From 66-474 sp051954935 (GTDB lineage Bacteria; Pseudomonadota; Gammaproteobacteria; Xanthomonadales; Rhodanobacteraceae), in contig JBQCHG010000076.1 in the NCBI GenBank assembly GCA_051954935.1, positions 1-64,000 on the forward strand: a DNA stretch of 64,000 nucleotides, in the 5' to 3' direction. This document shows, piece by piece, positions 8,501-16,771 of the stretch. The notes below the pieces were generated by a model that was not told where the DNA came from, did no database searches, and worked only from the letters and a program-made list of their open reading frames with translations. The position numbers and the translations under genes were made by a program. Numbering within the stretch: the first letter of the stretch is position 1; each line of letters starts with the position of its first letter.

Positions 8501-9439
8501 TCAATGCGAGCCGCGCTCGATGCGCACGTCGCCGCTGAAGCTGTTGATCACGATGCTGCCGTTGCCGCTGCCGATCTTGGTGCCGAGATGTTCGCCGGGG
8601 CCGTGCTCGCTGCCATAGGGCTTGCCGAAATCGCTGTGCAGGTCGCCCGAGAAGGTGTCGGCTTTGATCTGCGCTGAGGCGTTTTCGGGAATGCCGAGCC
8701 GCACGTCGCCGCTCATGGTGTCCACCTTCCAGCTGGCGGCGGGAGCCGGCGCCGCATCGAGCTGGATGCGGCCGGACACGGTGCCGAGGCTCACCCGGTC
8801 CAGCGTGTCGCCGCGCAGGATCAGGCCGCCCGACACGGTCTGCGCGGTGACGTTGCCGCTGAGCGTTGCGGCCTGCACGTCACCGGAGACCGTCTGCACG
8901 TCCATGCCGTTGGCGGCGCCTTCGAAATCCACGTCGCCGCTCACGCTGTCCACCTTCACCGCTCCCGCGCGGGCGTTGAGATGCACGCGGCCACTGACGG
9001 TATTGACGCCCAAGGCTCGGCCGTCCATGCCCGTAACGTCCACCGGTGCGCTGACCACGTGCACCTCCAGTGCGGCGGCATGCGGCACGTGCACGTCGAG
9101 CGCGGTGGGGTTCATCTCGTTGTCGCCGCTGAATCCGAACCACTTCGTGGAATTCCCGGCGGGCTCGACGCGGATTTCCAGCGATCGCGCATCGCCGCTG
9201 ATCTGCAACGGCTTGGCGCCGTCACCGAGCGTGCCGTCGACCTGCACGCGGTTCTGGTTCCAGCCGCTGACGCGGACTTCGCCTTTCACGTTGCTGATCA
9301 CGATGTGTGCATTCGGCGCAGCGTCGTGGCTGAGGTGGATCGGCGTGTCGGCGTAGGCGGCGGCGTTGGCCAGCACCGCAAGCAGGGCGGCCGTGCCGGC
9401 GTGGAGCCGGACGAAACGGATGATGGGCATGCGGTACAT
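8501..9439 (-). CDS. Exported DUF4097 family protein
   Basis: 312 aa. A Sec signal peptide (hydrophobic residues about 16-30, cleavage near AAYA/D) is followed by repeated short beta motifs of the type T/SVSGDV and TVSGRI across residues 125-300. This is typical of DUF4097 (putative adhesin) beta-solenoid proteins. The molecular function of the family is not established. It is the last gene of an operon with an ECF sigma factor and a membrane anti-sigma-like gene, which suggests a cell-envelope stress output. AGGA lies 7 bases before the ATG and supports this start. A second Met is at codon 4. Confidence 0.8.
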   Translation of the reverse strand: MYRMPIIRFVRLHAGTAALLAVLANAAAYADTPIHLSHDAAPNAHIVISNVKGEVRVSGWNQNRVQVDGTLGDGAKPLQISGDARSLEIRVEPAGNSTKWFGFSGDNEMNPTALDVHVPHAAALEVHVVSAPVDVTGMDGRALGVNTVSGRVHLNARAGAVKVDSVSGDVDFEGAANGMDVQTVSGDVQAATLSGNVTAQTVSGGLILRGDTLDRVSLGTVSGRIQLDAAPAPAASWKVDTMSGDVRLGIPENASAQIKADTFSGDLHSDFGKPYGSEHGPGEHLGTKIGSGNGSIVINSFSGDVRIERGSH

Positions 9440-9463
9440 GGTCGTGTCCTGACGTGAATGGGA

Positions 9464-9901
9464 TCAACCGGCGCCGACGTCGAGGCGACGCAGGCGCGAC
9501 TGCTGGTGTTCGGTGTTTTGCAGCAACCGTTGCAGGTATTCCGAATGCGGCGCGATCGCCAGCGCCTGCTGCAATTCGCCCTGGGCTGCGCGCAGTTCCA
9601 CCGCCGCGCCGCGCAGGCGCGGATCGTCGGGTTTCCAACGCGCCGCAGTGTTCGCGGCCGCGGCAATCTGCGCCGGCGAGGTCGCCGGCTGCGGCGAATG
9701 CAGGGCGCGAATGCCGACCGCGCCGACGATCACGGCGGCACAGGCGAACGATGCGGCCATTGCCAGCCATCGCATGCGCCGGCGCGGCACACGCGATTGT
9801 GTTTCGATGCGTGCGGCGATCGCCGGCCAGAGGTCGCGCTGCGGCTCGACCGCCTGCGCCAGTGCGCGCAGCTTCTGGCGATCTTCAAAGTGCAGGTTCA
9901 T
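9464..9901 (-). CDS. Putative membrane anti-sigma factor
   Basis: 145 aa with one membrane segment at about residues 45-66 (WLAMAASFACAAVIVGAVGI). A short charged cytoplasmic N terminus precedes it, and a periplasmic helical, Ala/Arg/Gln-rich tail follows. No HxxxCxxC zinc anti-sigma motif is present. The call rests on topology and position: its start overlaps the stop of the ECF sigma gene (ATGA at 9898-9901), and such partners usually hold the sigma factor inactive. The C-terminal region could sense an envelope signal. It might instead be only a membrane-associated regulator. Confidence 0.6.
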   Translation of the reverse strand: MNLHFEDRQKLRALAQAVEPQRDLWPAIAARIETQSRVPRRRMRWLAMAASFACAAVIVGAVGIRALHSPQPATSPAQIAAAANTAARWKPDDPRLRGAAVELRAAQGELQQALAIAPHSEYLQRLLQNTEHQQSRLRRLDVGAG

Positions 9902-10512
9902 GACTCCATGACTCCCAATGCGCGTCGCAACAATCGTCGCGCACGATGCAATTGCGCTTTCGACGAGCCCACCGCCATGCCCAGCTCGGCGGCGATCTCT
10001 TCGTGCTTCCAGCCTTCCACGTCATGCAATACGAGCACTGCGCGCGTGCGTGGCGACAGCGACGCGACCGCGCGCTCCAGCTCTTCGCGCTCGGCCGGGC
10101 AGAACGGCTGTGCGCCGGATTCGGGCAGCGCGTCTTCTTCCACGCCTTGTTCGACCGGGTCGTTTTTCAACGAACGGAGGTCCATCAACGCGGTGTTGAT
10201 GGCGAGGCGATAAAGCCAGGTACCGAACGCGCTCTCGAAGCGGAATCCGGGCAGCTTCTGCCAGGCGCGCACGAAGGCTTCCTGGGTCAATTCCTCGGCG
10301 CGCGCATGACGGCCGCCGACGAGACGCAGGATCGCGCCGTGCACCCGGCCGACGTGGCGCCGATACAGCGCTTCGAACGCACGGCTGTCGCCACGCGCGG
10401 CATGCCACGCGAACTGGACGTCTTCATCAACCGGACTGCGGCTGGCGAATTCGGCCACCGGCGCGCCGCGCGCTGGCTGCATGGGAATTCCGAGAGAGAG
10501 GCAGGCATCCAT
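9898..10512 (-). CDS. ECF-type RNA polymerase sigma factor
   Basis: 204 aa. Region 2 is clear around residues 45-110, with AFEALYRRHVGRVHG, then ELTQEAFVRAWQKL and FGTWLYRLAINTALMDLR. Region 4 follows near the C terminus, with SPRTRAVLVLHDVEGWKHEE and a helix-turn-helix ending in QLHRARRLLRRAL. It recruits RNA polymerase to stress or envelope promoters. It is the first gene of an operon with an anti-sigma-like protein and a DUF4097 protein. The start may instead be the second Met (ATG at 10482). Neither start has a strong ribosome-binding site. Confidence 0.9.
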   Translation of the reverse strand: MDACLSLGIPMQPARGAPVAEFASRSPVDEDVQFAWHAARGDSRAFEALYRRHVGRVHGAILRLVGGRHARAEELTQEAFVRAWQKLPGFRFESAFGTWLYRLAINTALMDLRSLKNDPVEQGVEEDALPESGAQPFCPAEREELERAVASLSPRTRAVLVLHDVEGWKHEEIAAELGMAVGSSKAQLHRARRLLRRALGVMES

Positions 10513-10585
10513 CTTGGCAGATTGGATGCACGGATGCGGCGGAGGGTTTACTCCGCCGCTCGAGCCCAGGCAGGGCAGGTGCCGG

Positions 10586-12385
10586 TCAGGACACCGCCGC
10601 GGCTTTGCGCGCCGGGGTGGCGGACTCGCTTGGCTCCCGCTTCAATGCCTCCGCCACGCGTTGCTGCTCGGCTCGCAGCCTCTCCGGCAGATGCGTGCCG
10701 TAGCCGTCGAGGTACTCGCCGATCGCGGCGACTTCGGCCTGCCAGCCTTGCGCATCGAAATCGAGCAGGGTGTCCAGGGCATCGTCGGCCAAGTGCAAGC
10801 CTTCGGTGTTCAGGTCGCCCGCGTTCGGCAACAGGCCGATCGGTGTTTCCGTCGCGCCCACTTCGCCGTTGACGCGCTTCAACATCCACTCCAGCACGCG
10901 CAGGTTGTCGCCGAAGCCTGGCCAGAGGAACTTTCCATCCGCGCCCTTGCGGAACCAGTTGACGTGGAAGACCTTCGGCAATTGCGCGCCGGGCTGATCG
11001 AACGACAGCCAGTGCGAGAAGTAGTCACCGTAGTTGTAGCCGCAGAACGGCTTCATCGCCATCGGGTCGCGGCGCACCACGCCGACCTTGCCGGTCGCTG
11101 CGGCGGTGGTTTCGGAGGCCATGCCGGCGCCGACCAGTACACCCTGGGTCCAGTCGCGTGCTTCGAAAACCAAAGGAACGAGCGATTCGCGGCGCCCGCC
11201 GAACACGATCGCGCTGATCGGCACGCCATCGGGATTCTCCGCTTCAGGCGACCAGCTTGGGCACTGCGTGGCGCGCACTGTGAAGCGCGAATTGGGATGC
11301 GCGGCGGGGCCGTTGGCGGGATCGTAATCGCGCCCTTGCCAGTCCTTGACCGGCTTGCGGTCGTCCAGGCCTTCCCACCATGGATCGTTTTCGGCAGTGA
11401 CCGCGACGTTGGTGAAGATCGCATCGTGATCGAGCATCTTTACCGCATTCGGATTGGTCTTGTTGGACGTGCCTGGCGCCACGCCGAAATAGCCGGCCTC
11501 CGGATTGATCGCGTACAGGCGGCCATCCTTGCCCGGCGTCATCCAGCAGATGTCGTCGCCGACCGTCCACACTTTCCAGCCGTCCCGGCGATAGCCTTCC
11601 GGCGGAATCAGCATGGCAAGGTTGGTTTTGCCGCACGCGGATGGGAACGCCGCGGCGATGTACTGGATGTCGCCGTGCGGGTTCTCGATCCCGACGATCA
11701 GCATGTGCTCGGCCAGCCAGCCTTCCGAGCGCGCCTGGAAACTGGCGATGCGCAGCGCGTGGCACTTCTTGCCGAGCAGCGCGTTGCCGCCGTAACCCGA
11801 GCCGTAGGACTTGATCGACAGCTCTTCCGGGAAATGCATGATGAAGCGGCGCTCGGGATCGAGCTCGCCGGTGGAATGCTGGCCCTTCACGAAGCGCCCC
11901 TCGCGCTCGATCCGCTCCAGCGCCGCGGTGCCCATGCGGGTCATGATGCGCATGCTGGCGACCACGTAAGGCGAGTCGGTGATCTCCACGCCGCACCGCG
12001 AAATCGGCGAACCCAGCGGGCCCATGCAGTAGGGAATCACGTACATCGTGCGTCCCTTCATGCAGCCGTCGAACAGCGCATCGATTTTTGCGTGCGCTTC
12101 GGCAGGTTCCATCCAGTGGTTGTTGGGACCGGCGTCTTCCTGATTCCTGGTGCAGACAAAGGTGAGGTGCTCCACCCGCGCCACGTCGCCGGGCGATGAG
12201 CGGTGCAGGGTGCAGCCCGGATGGGTTTTCTGGTTGAGCTCCAGCAGGTCGCCGTTTTTCAACATCAGCTCGGTGAGCTGATGCGCTTCGGCCTCCGAAC
12301 CATCACACCAATGGATGTGGTCCGGGCGTGTTCGCTGGGCGACTTCGTCCACCCATCGATTCAGCGCATCCAGTTTGCTTGCCAT
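10586..12385 (-). CDS. pckG: Phosphoenolpyruvate carboxykinase (GTP)
   Basis: 599 aa, a normal length for the GTP enzyme. It converts oxaloacetate plus GTP to phosphoenolpyruvate and CO2, the entry step of gluconeogenesis. The kinase-1a loop FPSACGKTN has the hyper-reactive Cys at about residue 251. GDDICWM gives metal-binding residues, and FGGRRES and the C-terminal NWFRKG block also fit. The frame extends upstream to 12451, but ATG 12385 has a strong GGCGAGGAGAC ribosome-binding site and matches the family N terminus (MASKLDALNRW). It is monocistronic, with a 196-bp upstream region shared with the TetR gene end. Confidence 0.95.
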   Translation of the reverse strand: MASKLDALNRWVDEVAQRTRPDHIHWCDGSEAEAHQLTELMLKNGDLLELNQKTHPGCTLHRSSPGDVARVEHLTFVCTRNQEDAGPNNHWMEPAEAHAKIDALFDGCMKGRTMYVIPYCMGPLGSPISRCGVEITDSPYVVASMRIMTRMGTAALERIEREGRFVKGQHSTGELDPERRFIMHFPEELSIKSYGSGYGGNALLGKKCHALRIASFQARSEGWLAEHMLIVGIENPHGDIQYIAAAFPSACGKTNLAMLIPPEGYRRDGWKVWTVGDDICWMTPGKDGRLYAINPEAGYFGVAPGTSNKTNPNAVKMLDHDAIFTNVAVTAENDPWWEGLDDRKPVKDWQGRDYDPANGPAAHPNSRFTVRATQCPSWSPEAENPDGVPISAIVFGGRRESLVPLVFEARDWTQGVLVGAGMASETTAAATGKVGVVRRDPMAMKPFCGYNYGDYFSHWLSFDQPGAQLPKVFHVNWFRKGADGKFLWPGFGDNLRVLEWMLKRVNGEVGATETPIGLLPNAGDLNTEGLHLADDALDTLLDFDAQGWQAEVAAIGEYLDGYGTHLPERLRAEQQRVAEALKREPSESATPARKAAAVS

Positions 12386-12581
12386 GTCTCCTCGCCCGCA
12401 TATAGAAAAGGAATAGAAAGTTACGGTAGCCCCGGCGACAGGTGAATGCAAGGAAGCGGGGCGGGGAGGCTGCGGGGCGTGACGATGGACGCTCGCCGGG
12501 ATGGGGAGCCGGGGCGGAGCGGGAGGGGGCGTGATCGCGCCAAGAGACGGGAGCGGAGCGTTCCCGCTGGCACCCCGACTT

Positions 12582-13175
12582 CTATTCAGGCACCAGCGTC
12601 GCGATCACGTGTTCGACATAGGCATCGAACTGCTCCTGCGAAAGCCTCGGCAGGTCGGGCAGCAGGCTCAGCTGCAGGAAGCCGACGTAGGCCGCATAGG
12701 CCAGTCGCGACCGATGCTGGGCCTCGCCCTTGCTCATGCCAGCTTGCCGATACGATTGATTGAGGAATTCCAGCCGCCGCTGCGAGACACGCCCCATCAC
12801 GTGCGCCACCGGCGGCAGGTCCAGTGCCTGCAGGAACGCAGCGTAGACCTTGTTCGGCCGCGCTTCGCGCGCGACGTGATGGAACAGCTCGCGCAATCGC
12901 GCGCGCGGCTCGTCGATCGAGACGATGTGATTCTGCAACTCGTGCTCGTCATGTGCTTCCCAGCGTGCGAGCGCCGCCTTCAGCAATGCCTCGCGGGTGC
13001 GGAAGTGCCAATAGAAGCTTCCTTTCGTGACGCCCAATCGCTTCGCCAGCGCTTCCACTGCGAGAGCGTTCACGCCTTCCTCGGAGATCATGTCCAGCGC
13101 GCCGTTTTCCCAATCCTCGGCGGACAGACGATTGCGTTCACTGCGTGACGACATCGGCGGCATCTGCGAATCCAT
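12582..13175 (-). CDS. TetR family transcriptional regulator
   Basis: 197 aa from ATG 13175; Met codons at 13163 and 13154 are alternatives, and the frame is open to 13235. The N-terminal DNA-binding domain has the TetR signature AKRLGVTKGSFYWHF at about residues 44-58. The C-terminal domain is helical and would bind a ligand, plausibly a fatty acyl-CoA given the neighbours. It is divergent from an alpha/beta hydrolase-acyl-CoA dehydrogenase pair. The 100-bp gap between them carries two perfect inverted repeats over the promoter of that pair (see 13230-13272), so it most likely represses those genes and perhaps itself. Confidence 0.85.
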   Translation of the reverse strand: MDSQMPPMSSRSERNRLSAEDWENGALDMISEEGVNALAVEALAKRLGVTKGSFYWHFRTREALLKAALARWEAHDEHELQNHIVSIDEPRARLRELFHHVAREARPNKVYAAFLQALDLPPVAHVMGRVSQRRLEFLNQSYRQAGMSKGEAQHRSRLAYAAYVGFLQLSLLPDLPRLSQEQFDAYVEHVIATLVPE

Positions 13176-13228
13176 ACGCTGGAGCGCGAAGCGAGCCCCG
13201 TGCCAAGCGTGCGCCGTTCTCGAACATG

Positions 13229-13257
13229 TTGACAAGCTGTCACAATACCATTACCAT
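13229..13257 (+). promoter_or_regulatory. Sigma-70 promoter of the hydrolase-fadE operon
   Basis: TTGACA at 13229-13234 and TACCAT at 13252-13257 are separated by 17 bp. The predicted transcription start, near 13264, lies almost on the candidate start codons (13262, 13268, 13277), so the mRNA may be leaderless or nearly so. Both promoter elements are covered by inverted repeats. Confidence 0.65.
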
Positions 13258-13272
13258 ACGTATGCGTATGGT
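13230..13272. promoter_or_regulatory. Probable TetR operator (two inverted repeats)
   Basis: Two perfect dyads lie here. TGACA-AGC-TGTCA (13230-13242) overlaps the -35 element. ACCATACG-TATG-CGTATGGT (13253-13272) overlaps the -10 element and the transcription start. The second is a 20-bp palindrome with 8-bp arms, a size typical of TetR-dimer sites. The divergent TetR gene is the obvious ligand-responsive repressor. Which of the two dyads is bound is not known. Confidence 0.6.
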
Positions 13273-13276
13273 GGCG

Positions 13277-14173
13277 ATGCCAACCGGTCCGGCAGCTGAC
13301 GCGTGCTTCTTGCGAAGCGCCGAGGGGTTGCCGCTGGCTATCGAAACGCGAGGCCCGGCGAACGCGCCGGCGGTGTTGTTCGCACACGGCTTCGGGCAGA
13401 CGCGCCACGCCTGGACGCGCTCCGCGCGGGCACTCTCCACCGCCGGGTTTCATACGCTCACCGCCGACATGCGCGGGCATGGCGAGAGCGGCCGCCTCGC
13501 CGATGGCGCTTACCACCTCGAGCAATTCCTCGACGATCTCCTGCGCGTCGCGCGCACGCTCCCCCGGCCGCCTGTGCTGGTCGGCGCTTCGATGGGTGGG
13601 TTGCTCGGACTCGCCCTGGCCGGAGAAATCTCGCCGCCGCCGTTCCGCGCGCTGGTGCTGGTGGACATCACGCCGCGCTGGGAATCCGCAGGCGTTGCGC
13701 GCATGCTCGGCTTCATGCGTGCACATCCGCATGGGTTCGCCGATTACGACGAAGCGATCGCGGCGATCGCGGCGTATCTGCCGCATCGCACCCGGCAGAA
13801 ACGCCGGCACGAACTGGAACCGCTGCTGCGTCGCGGCGATGATGGACGCCTCCGCTGGCACTGGGATCCGGCGCTGCTGGAGACCGTCGCGCGCGAAGGC
13901 GAGCGTCACCAGCCGCGCCTGCTAGAGGCCGCACGCAGGACCGAGGTACCGGTGCTGTTGGTGTCGGGCGGACGTTCCGACGTGGTCTCGCGCGACACAA
14001 TTGCGGAATTCATGCGGCTGCTGCCGCATGCGCAACACATCCAGCTGCCGCACGCGACGCACATGCTCGCCGGCGATGCCAATGACGCATTCACCGGTGC
14101 GATCGAAACTTTCATCCGTTCGCTGCCCGAGGGTGGCGATTCCATGAGGCAGGCCCCATGCACGTCTTCCTGA
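13277..14173 (+). CDS. Alpha/beta hydrolase
   Basis: 298 aa from ATG 13277; in-frame ATGs at 13268 and 13262 are also possible because the promoter lies so close. The fold is clear: oxyanion strand FAHGFGQTRHAW, nucleophile elbow GASMGGL with Ser at about residue 105, acid in SGGRSDVV and catalytic His in HATHM. Substrate could be an ester, thioester or lactone. Its last 16 bp overlap the start of fadE, so the two are co-expressed, which points to acyl-ester or acyl-CoA metabolism. No signal peptide is seen. Confidence 0.8.
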   Translation: MPTGPAADACFLRSAEGLPLAIETRGPANAPAVLFAHGFGQTRHAWTRSARALSTAGFHTLTADMRGHGESGRLADGAYHLEQFLDDLLRVARTLPRPPVLVGASMGGLLGLALAGEISPPPFRALVLVDITPRWESAGVARMLGFMRAHPHGFADYDEAIAAIAAYLPHRTRQKRRHELEPLLRRGDDGRLRWHWDPALLETVAREGERHQPRLLEAARRTEVPVLLVSGGRSDVVSRDTIAEFMRLLPHAQHIQLPHATHMLAGDANDAFTGAIETFIRSLPEGGDSMRQAPCTSS

Positions 14174-16632
14174 TCATTGTTGCCGCGCTGGCCATCACCG
14201 GCGCCTGTGCCTACTTCCGCAGTCGCCTGTGGCTGTGGACGGTGCTGACCATCGCCGCGATGATCGGCGTCGGTCTGGGGCTTCACGCACCGCGCGCGAC
14301 ATGGATCGTGCTCGGCGTGTTCGCGGTGCTGCTTGCGCTGCCGCTCAATTTCAAACCGCTGCGGCGTGCGCTGGTTTCGAAGCCGCTGCTGAACGTGTTC
14401 CGCCGCGTGCTACCGAAGCTGTCGGAGACCGAACAGGTCGCGCTGGATGCCGGCACTGTCGGCTTCGAAGGCGAGTTGTTCGCCGGCAAGCCGGACTGGT
14501 CGAAGCTCCTCTCGCAGCCCAAGCCGCAGCTGAGCGCGGAGGAGCAGGCATTCCTGGACGGGCCGTGCGAACAGCTGTGCCGCATGGTGGACGACTGGAA
14601 GATCACCCACGAGCTGGCCGACCTGCCGCCGCAGATCTGGGACTTCGCCAAGCGCGAAAAATTCTTCGGCATGATCATCCCGAAACGTTATGGCGGGCTG
14701 GAGTTTTCCGCCCTGGCGCATTCGGCGGTGCTGCAGAAGCTGGCGAGCATCTCCACGACGCTCGCTTCCAACGTGTCGGTGCCCAATTCGCTCGGGCCAG
14801 CGGAACTCCTGCTGCGTTACGGCAGCGAGGAACAGAAGAATCACTATCTTCCGCGTCTCGCCGATGGCCGCGAGATTCCCTGTTTTGCGCTGACCGGCCC
14901 CTATGCGGGATCGGATGCCACTTCGATCCCGGATTTCGGGATCGTCTGCAAGCAGATGGTCAACGGTGTCGAGACGCTCGGCATGAAGTTGACGTTCGAC
15001 AAGCGCTACATCACCTTGGCGCCGATCGCGACGATCATCGGGCTGGCGTTCCGCCTGTACGATCCCGAGCATCTGCTGGGCGAAAAGGAAGATCTCGGCA
15101 TATCGCTGGCTCTGATCCCGCGCGAGACGTCGGGATTGCAGATCGGCCGCCGTCACTTTCCATTGAACATCCCGTTCCAGAACGGTCCGTTGCACGGCAA
15201 GGACGTGTTCGTGCCGCTGAGCACCCTGATCGGCGGCCCACACATGGCCGGCGAAGGCTGGAGGATGCTGGTGGAATGCCTGTCGGTCGGGCGTGCGATT
15301 TCGCTGCCGTCCAACGCCACCGGGTTCGTGCGAATGGCGGTGGCATCGACGGGTGCTTACGCGCGCATCCGCAAGCAATTCGGCCTGGCGATCGCACGTT
15401 TCGAGGGCGTCGAAGACGCGCTGGCGCGCATCGGTGGACACGCCTACGCGATCGCCGCACTTTCGCGCGCGTCGGCTGCCGCGGTGGATCGCGGCGAGAA
15501 GCCGGCAGTGCCCTCGACCATCGCGAAGTACCACGCGACCGAACTGGGCCGCGAAGTGGTCAGGGACGCAATGGACGTGCACGGCGGCAAGGCCATCCAG
15601 CTCGGGCCCAACAATTACATGGGCCGAAACTGGGAGGGTGCGCCGATCCCGATCACCGTGGAAGGTGCCAACATCATGACCCGCAGCCTGATGATCTTCG
15701 GGCAGGGCGCGATCCGCTGCCACCCTTGGGTGCTGAAGGAAATGCATGCAGCGCGCAACCCGGATCGCTCGCAGGGGTTGCGCGAGTTCGATGCGGCCTT
15801 TTTCGGGCACCTGGGCTTCGGCATTTCCAATGCCGTGCGCAGCTTCGTGCTGGGCCTCGTATTCGGCAAGCTCGGCATGGTGCCGGGCGATGCTTACACG
15901 CGCCGTTATTACCGCAAGCTCGATCGCTATGCCGCCGCCCTCGCTCTGGTGGCCGATACCGCAATGGGCGTGCTCGGCGGGCGCCTGAAGTTCAAGGAAA
16001 AGCTGTCGGCGCGTCTGGGGGACGTGCTGTCCTATCTCTACATCGCATCCGCGATGCTGAAGCGTTACGAGGACGAGGATCGGCCGGAAGTCGAGCGCCC
16101 ATTGCTGGCGTGGGCGTTCCATCAATCCATCTGGAATATCCAGATGGCGATCGACGGCGTGATCCGCAATTTCCCAGTACGTCCGGTGGCGTGGCTGCTG
16201 CGCTTGCTGGTATTCCCGTTCGGCCGCCGCGAAGTGCCGCCGTCGGATCGCCTTGGCCGCCGCGTGGCCGCGCTGATCACCTCGCCCAATGCCGCGCGCG
16301 ATGCGTTGTTGCGAGGGATGTACCTCACGCCAGCGCCCAATAATCCGGTCGGGCGCATGCACGCATTGTTGCCGGAGGTGGTGGCGGCGGAACCCGTCGA
16401 GCGCAAATTCCTGAAGGCGCTGAAGGGCGGCGCGATCAAGGCGCACGACTACTTCGAGCAGTTGCAACAAGCCGAGGCGATCGGCGCGATTACGCCCGCC
16501 GAACGCGCGCAACTGGAACACCTGCGCCGTGCCACTGCGGAATTCATCAACGTGGACGATTTCGATCCGGAGGAGTTGAAAGCGGCGGTGATACGCGGCG
16601 AGGAATCACCACGGTCGTTGCACGTGGCTTGA
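14158..16632 (+). CDS. fadE: Acyl-CoA dehydrogenase, FadE type
   Basis: 824 aa, close to the roughly 814 aa of E. coli FadE. Two N-terminal membrane segments (residues about 2-60) are followed by an acyl-CoA dehydrogenase core. FALTGPYAGSDATSIPD is the flavin-binding block, and ANIMTRSLMIFGQGAIRCHP is also typical. A FadE-specific C-terminal extension of about 250 residues follows. It would catalyse the first oxidation of beta-oxidation, passing electrons from FAD to the membrane chain. It starts inside the 3' end of the hydrolase gene (ATG 14158, hydrolase stop 14173) with GAGGC upstream. It is probably under the divergent TetR regulator. Confidence 0.93.
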   Translation: MHVFLIIVAALAITGACAYFRSRLWLWTVLTIAAMIGVGLGLHAPRATWIVLGVFAVLLALPLNFKPLRRALVSKPLLNVFRRVLPKLSETEQVALDAGTVGFEGELFAGKPDWSKLLSQPKPQLSAEEQAFLDGPCEQLCRMVDDWKITHELADLPPQIWDFAKREKFFGMIIPKRYGGLEFSALAHSAVLQKLASISTTLASNVSVPNSLGPAELLLRYGSEEQKNHYLPRLADGREIPCFALTGPYAGSDATSIPDFGIVCKQMVNGVETLGMKLTFDKRYITLAPIATIIGLAFRLYDPEHLLGEKEDLGISLALIPRETSGLQIGRRHFPLNIPFQNGPLHGKDVFVPLSTLIGGPHMAGEGWRMLVECLSVGRAISLPSNATGFVRMAVASTGAYARIRKQFGLAIARFEGVEDALARIGGHAYAIAALSRASAAAVDRGEKPAVPSTIAKYHATELGREVVRDAMDVHGGKAIQLGPNNYMGRNWEGAPIPITVEGANIMTRSLMIFGQGAIRCHPWVLKEMHAARNPDRSQGLREFDAAFFGHLGFGISNAVRSFVLGLVFGKLGMVPGDAYTRRYYRKLDRYAAALALVADTAMGVLGGRLKFKEKLSARLGDVLSYLYIASAMLKRYEDEDRPEVERPLLAWAFHQSIWNIQMAIDGVIRNFPVRPVAWLLRLLVFPFGRREVPPSDRLGRRVAALITSPNAARDALLRGMYLTPAPNNPVGRMHALLPEVVAAEPVERKFLKALKGGAIKAHDYFEQLQQAEAIGAITPAERAQLEHLRRATAEFINVDDFDPEELKAAVIRGEESPRSLHVA

Positions 16633-16642
16633 TGATTCTGCC

Positions 16643-16678
16643 GTCATTCCGGATGGTGCGTAGCGGCGATCCGGAACC
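16643..16678 (+). repeat. Dispersed GTCATTCCGGA repeat, partial copy
   Basis: It starts GTCATTCCGGA and ends with GCGGCGATCCGGAA. Both ends, in the same order and with nearly the same spacing, recur at 53607-53642 downstream of gltA. Here only this end of the element is present; no matching GGAATGAC end is seen before prfC. Confidence 0.6.
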
Positions 16679-16703
16679 GGCTCTTTCGTGCGCGCCGGAA
16701 CAG

Positions 16704-16720
16704 GGCGGGTCTTGCCCGCC
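16704..16720. terminator. Hairpin between fadE and prfC
   Basis: GGCGGG pairs with CCCGCC around a five-base loop, in the 139-bp gap between convergent fadE and prfC. No T tract follows on either strand, so terminator activity is uncertain. It may be part of a repetitive extragenic sequence. Confidence 0.35.
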
Positions 16721-16771
16721 AATGTGACTGTCCTTTTCGGGCGAGTTCGCGCCGGAGGATTGAAATCCGCC

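Noticed and set aside
14229..16343. 704-codon plus-strand open frame overlapping fadE
   Set aside because: A frame-shifted reading of fadE. The translated sequence has no recognisable motif, while the other frame contains all FadE motifs.
14410..16521. 703-codon open frame on the minus strand opposite fadE
   Set aside because: It mirrors fadE in a GC-rich genome. The predicted protein is rich in Arg, Gln, His and Ala without domains, and there is no ribosome-binding site. Similar shadows lie opposite pckG (10481-12199), prfC (16688-18424), the permease (22552-24456) and DUF1631 (27149-28450).
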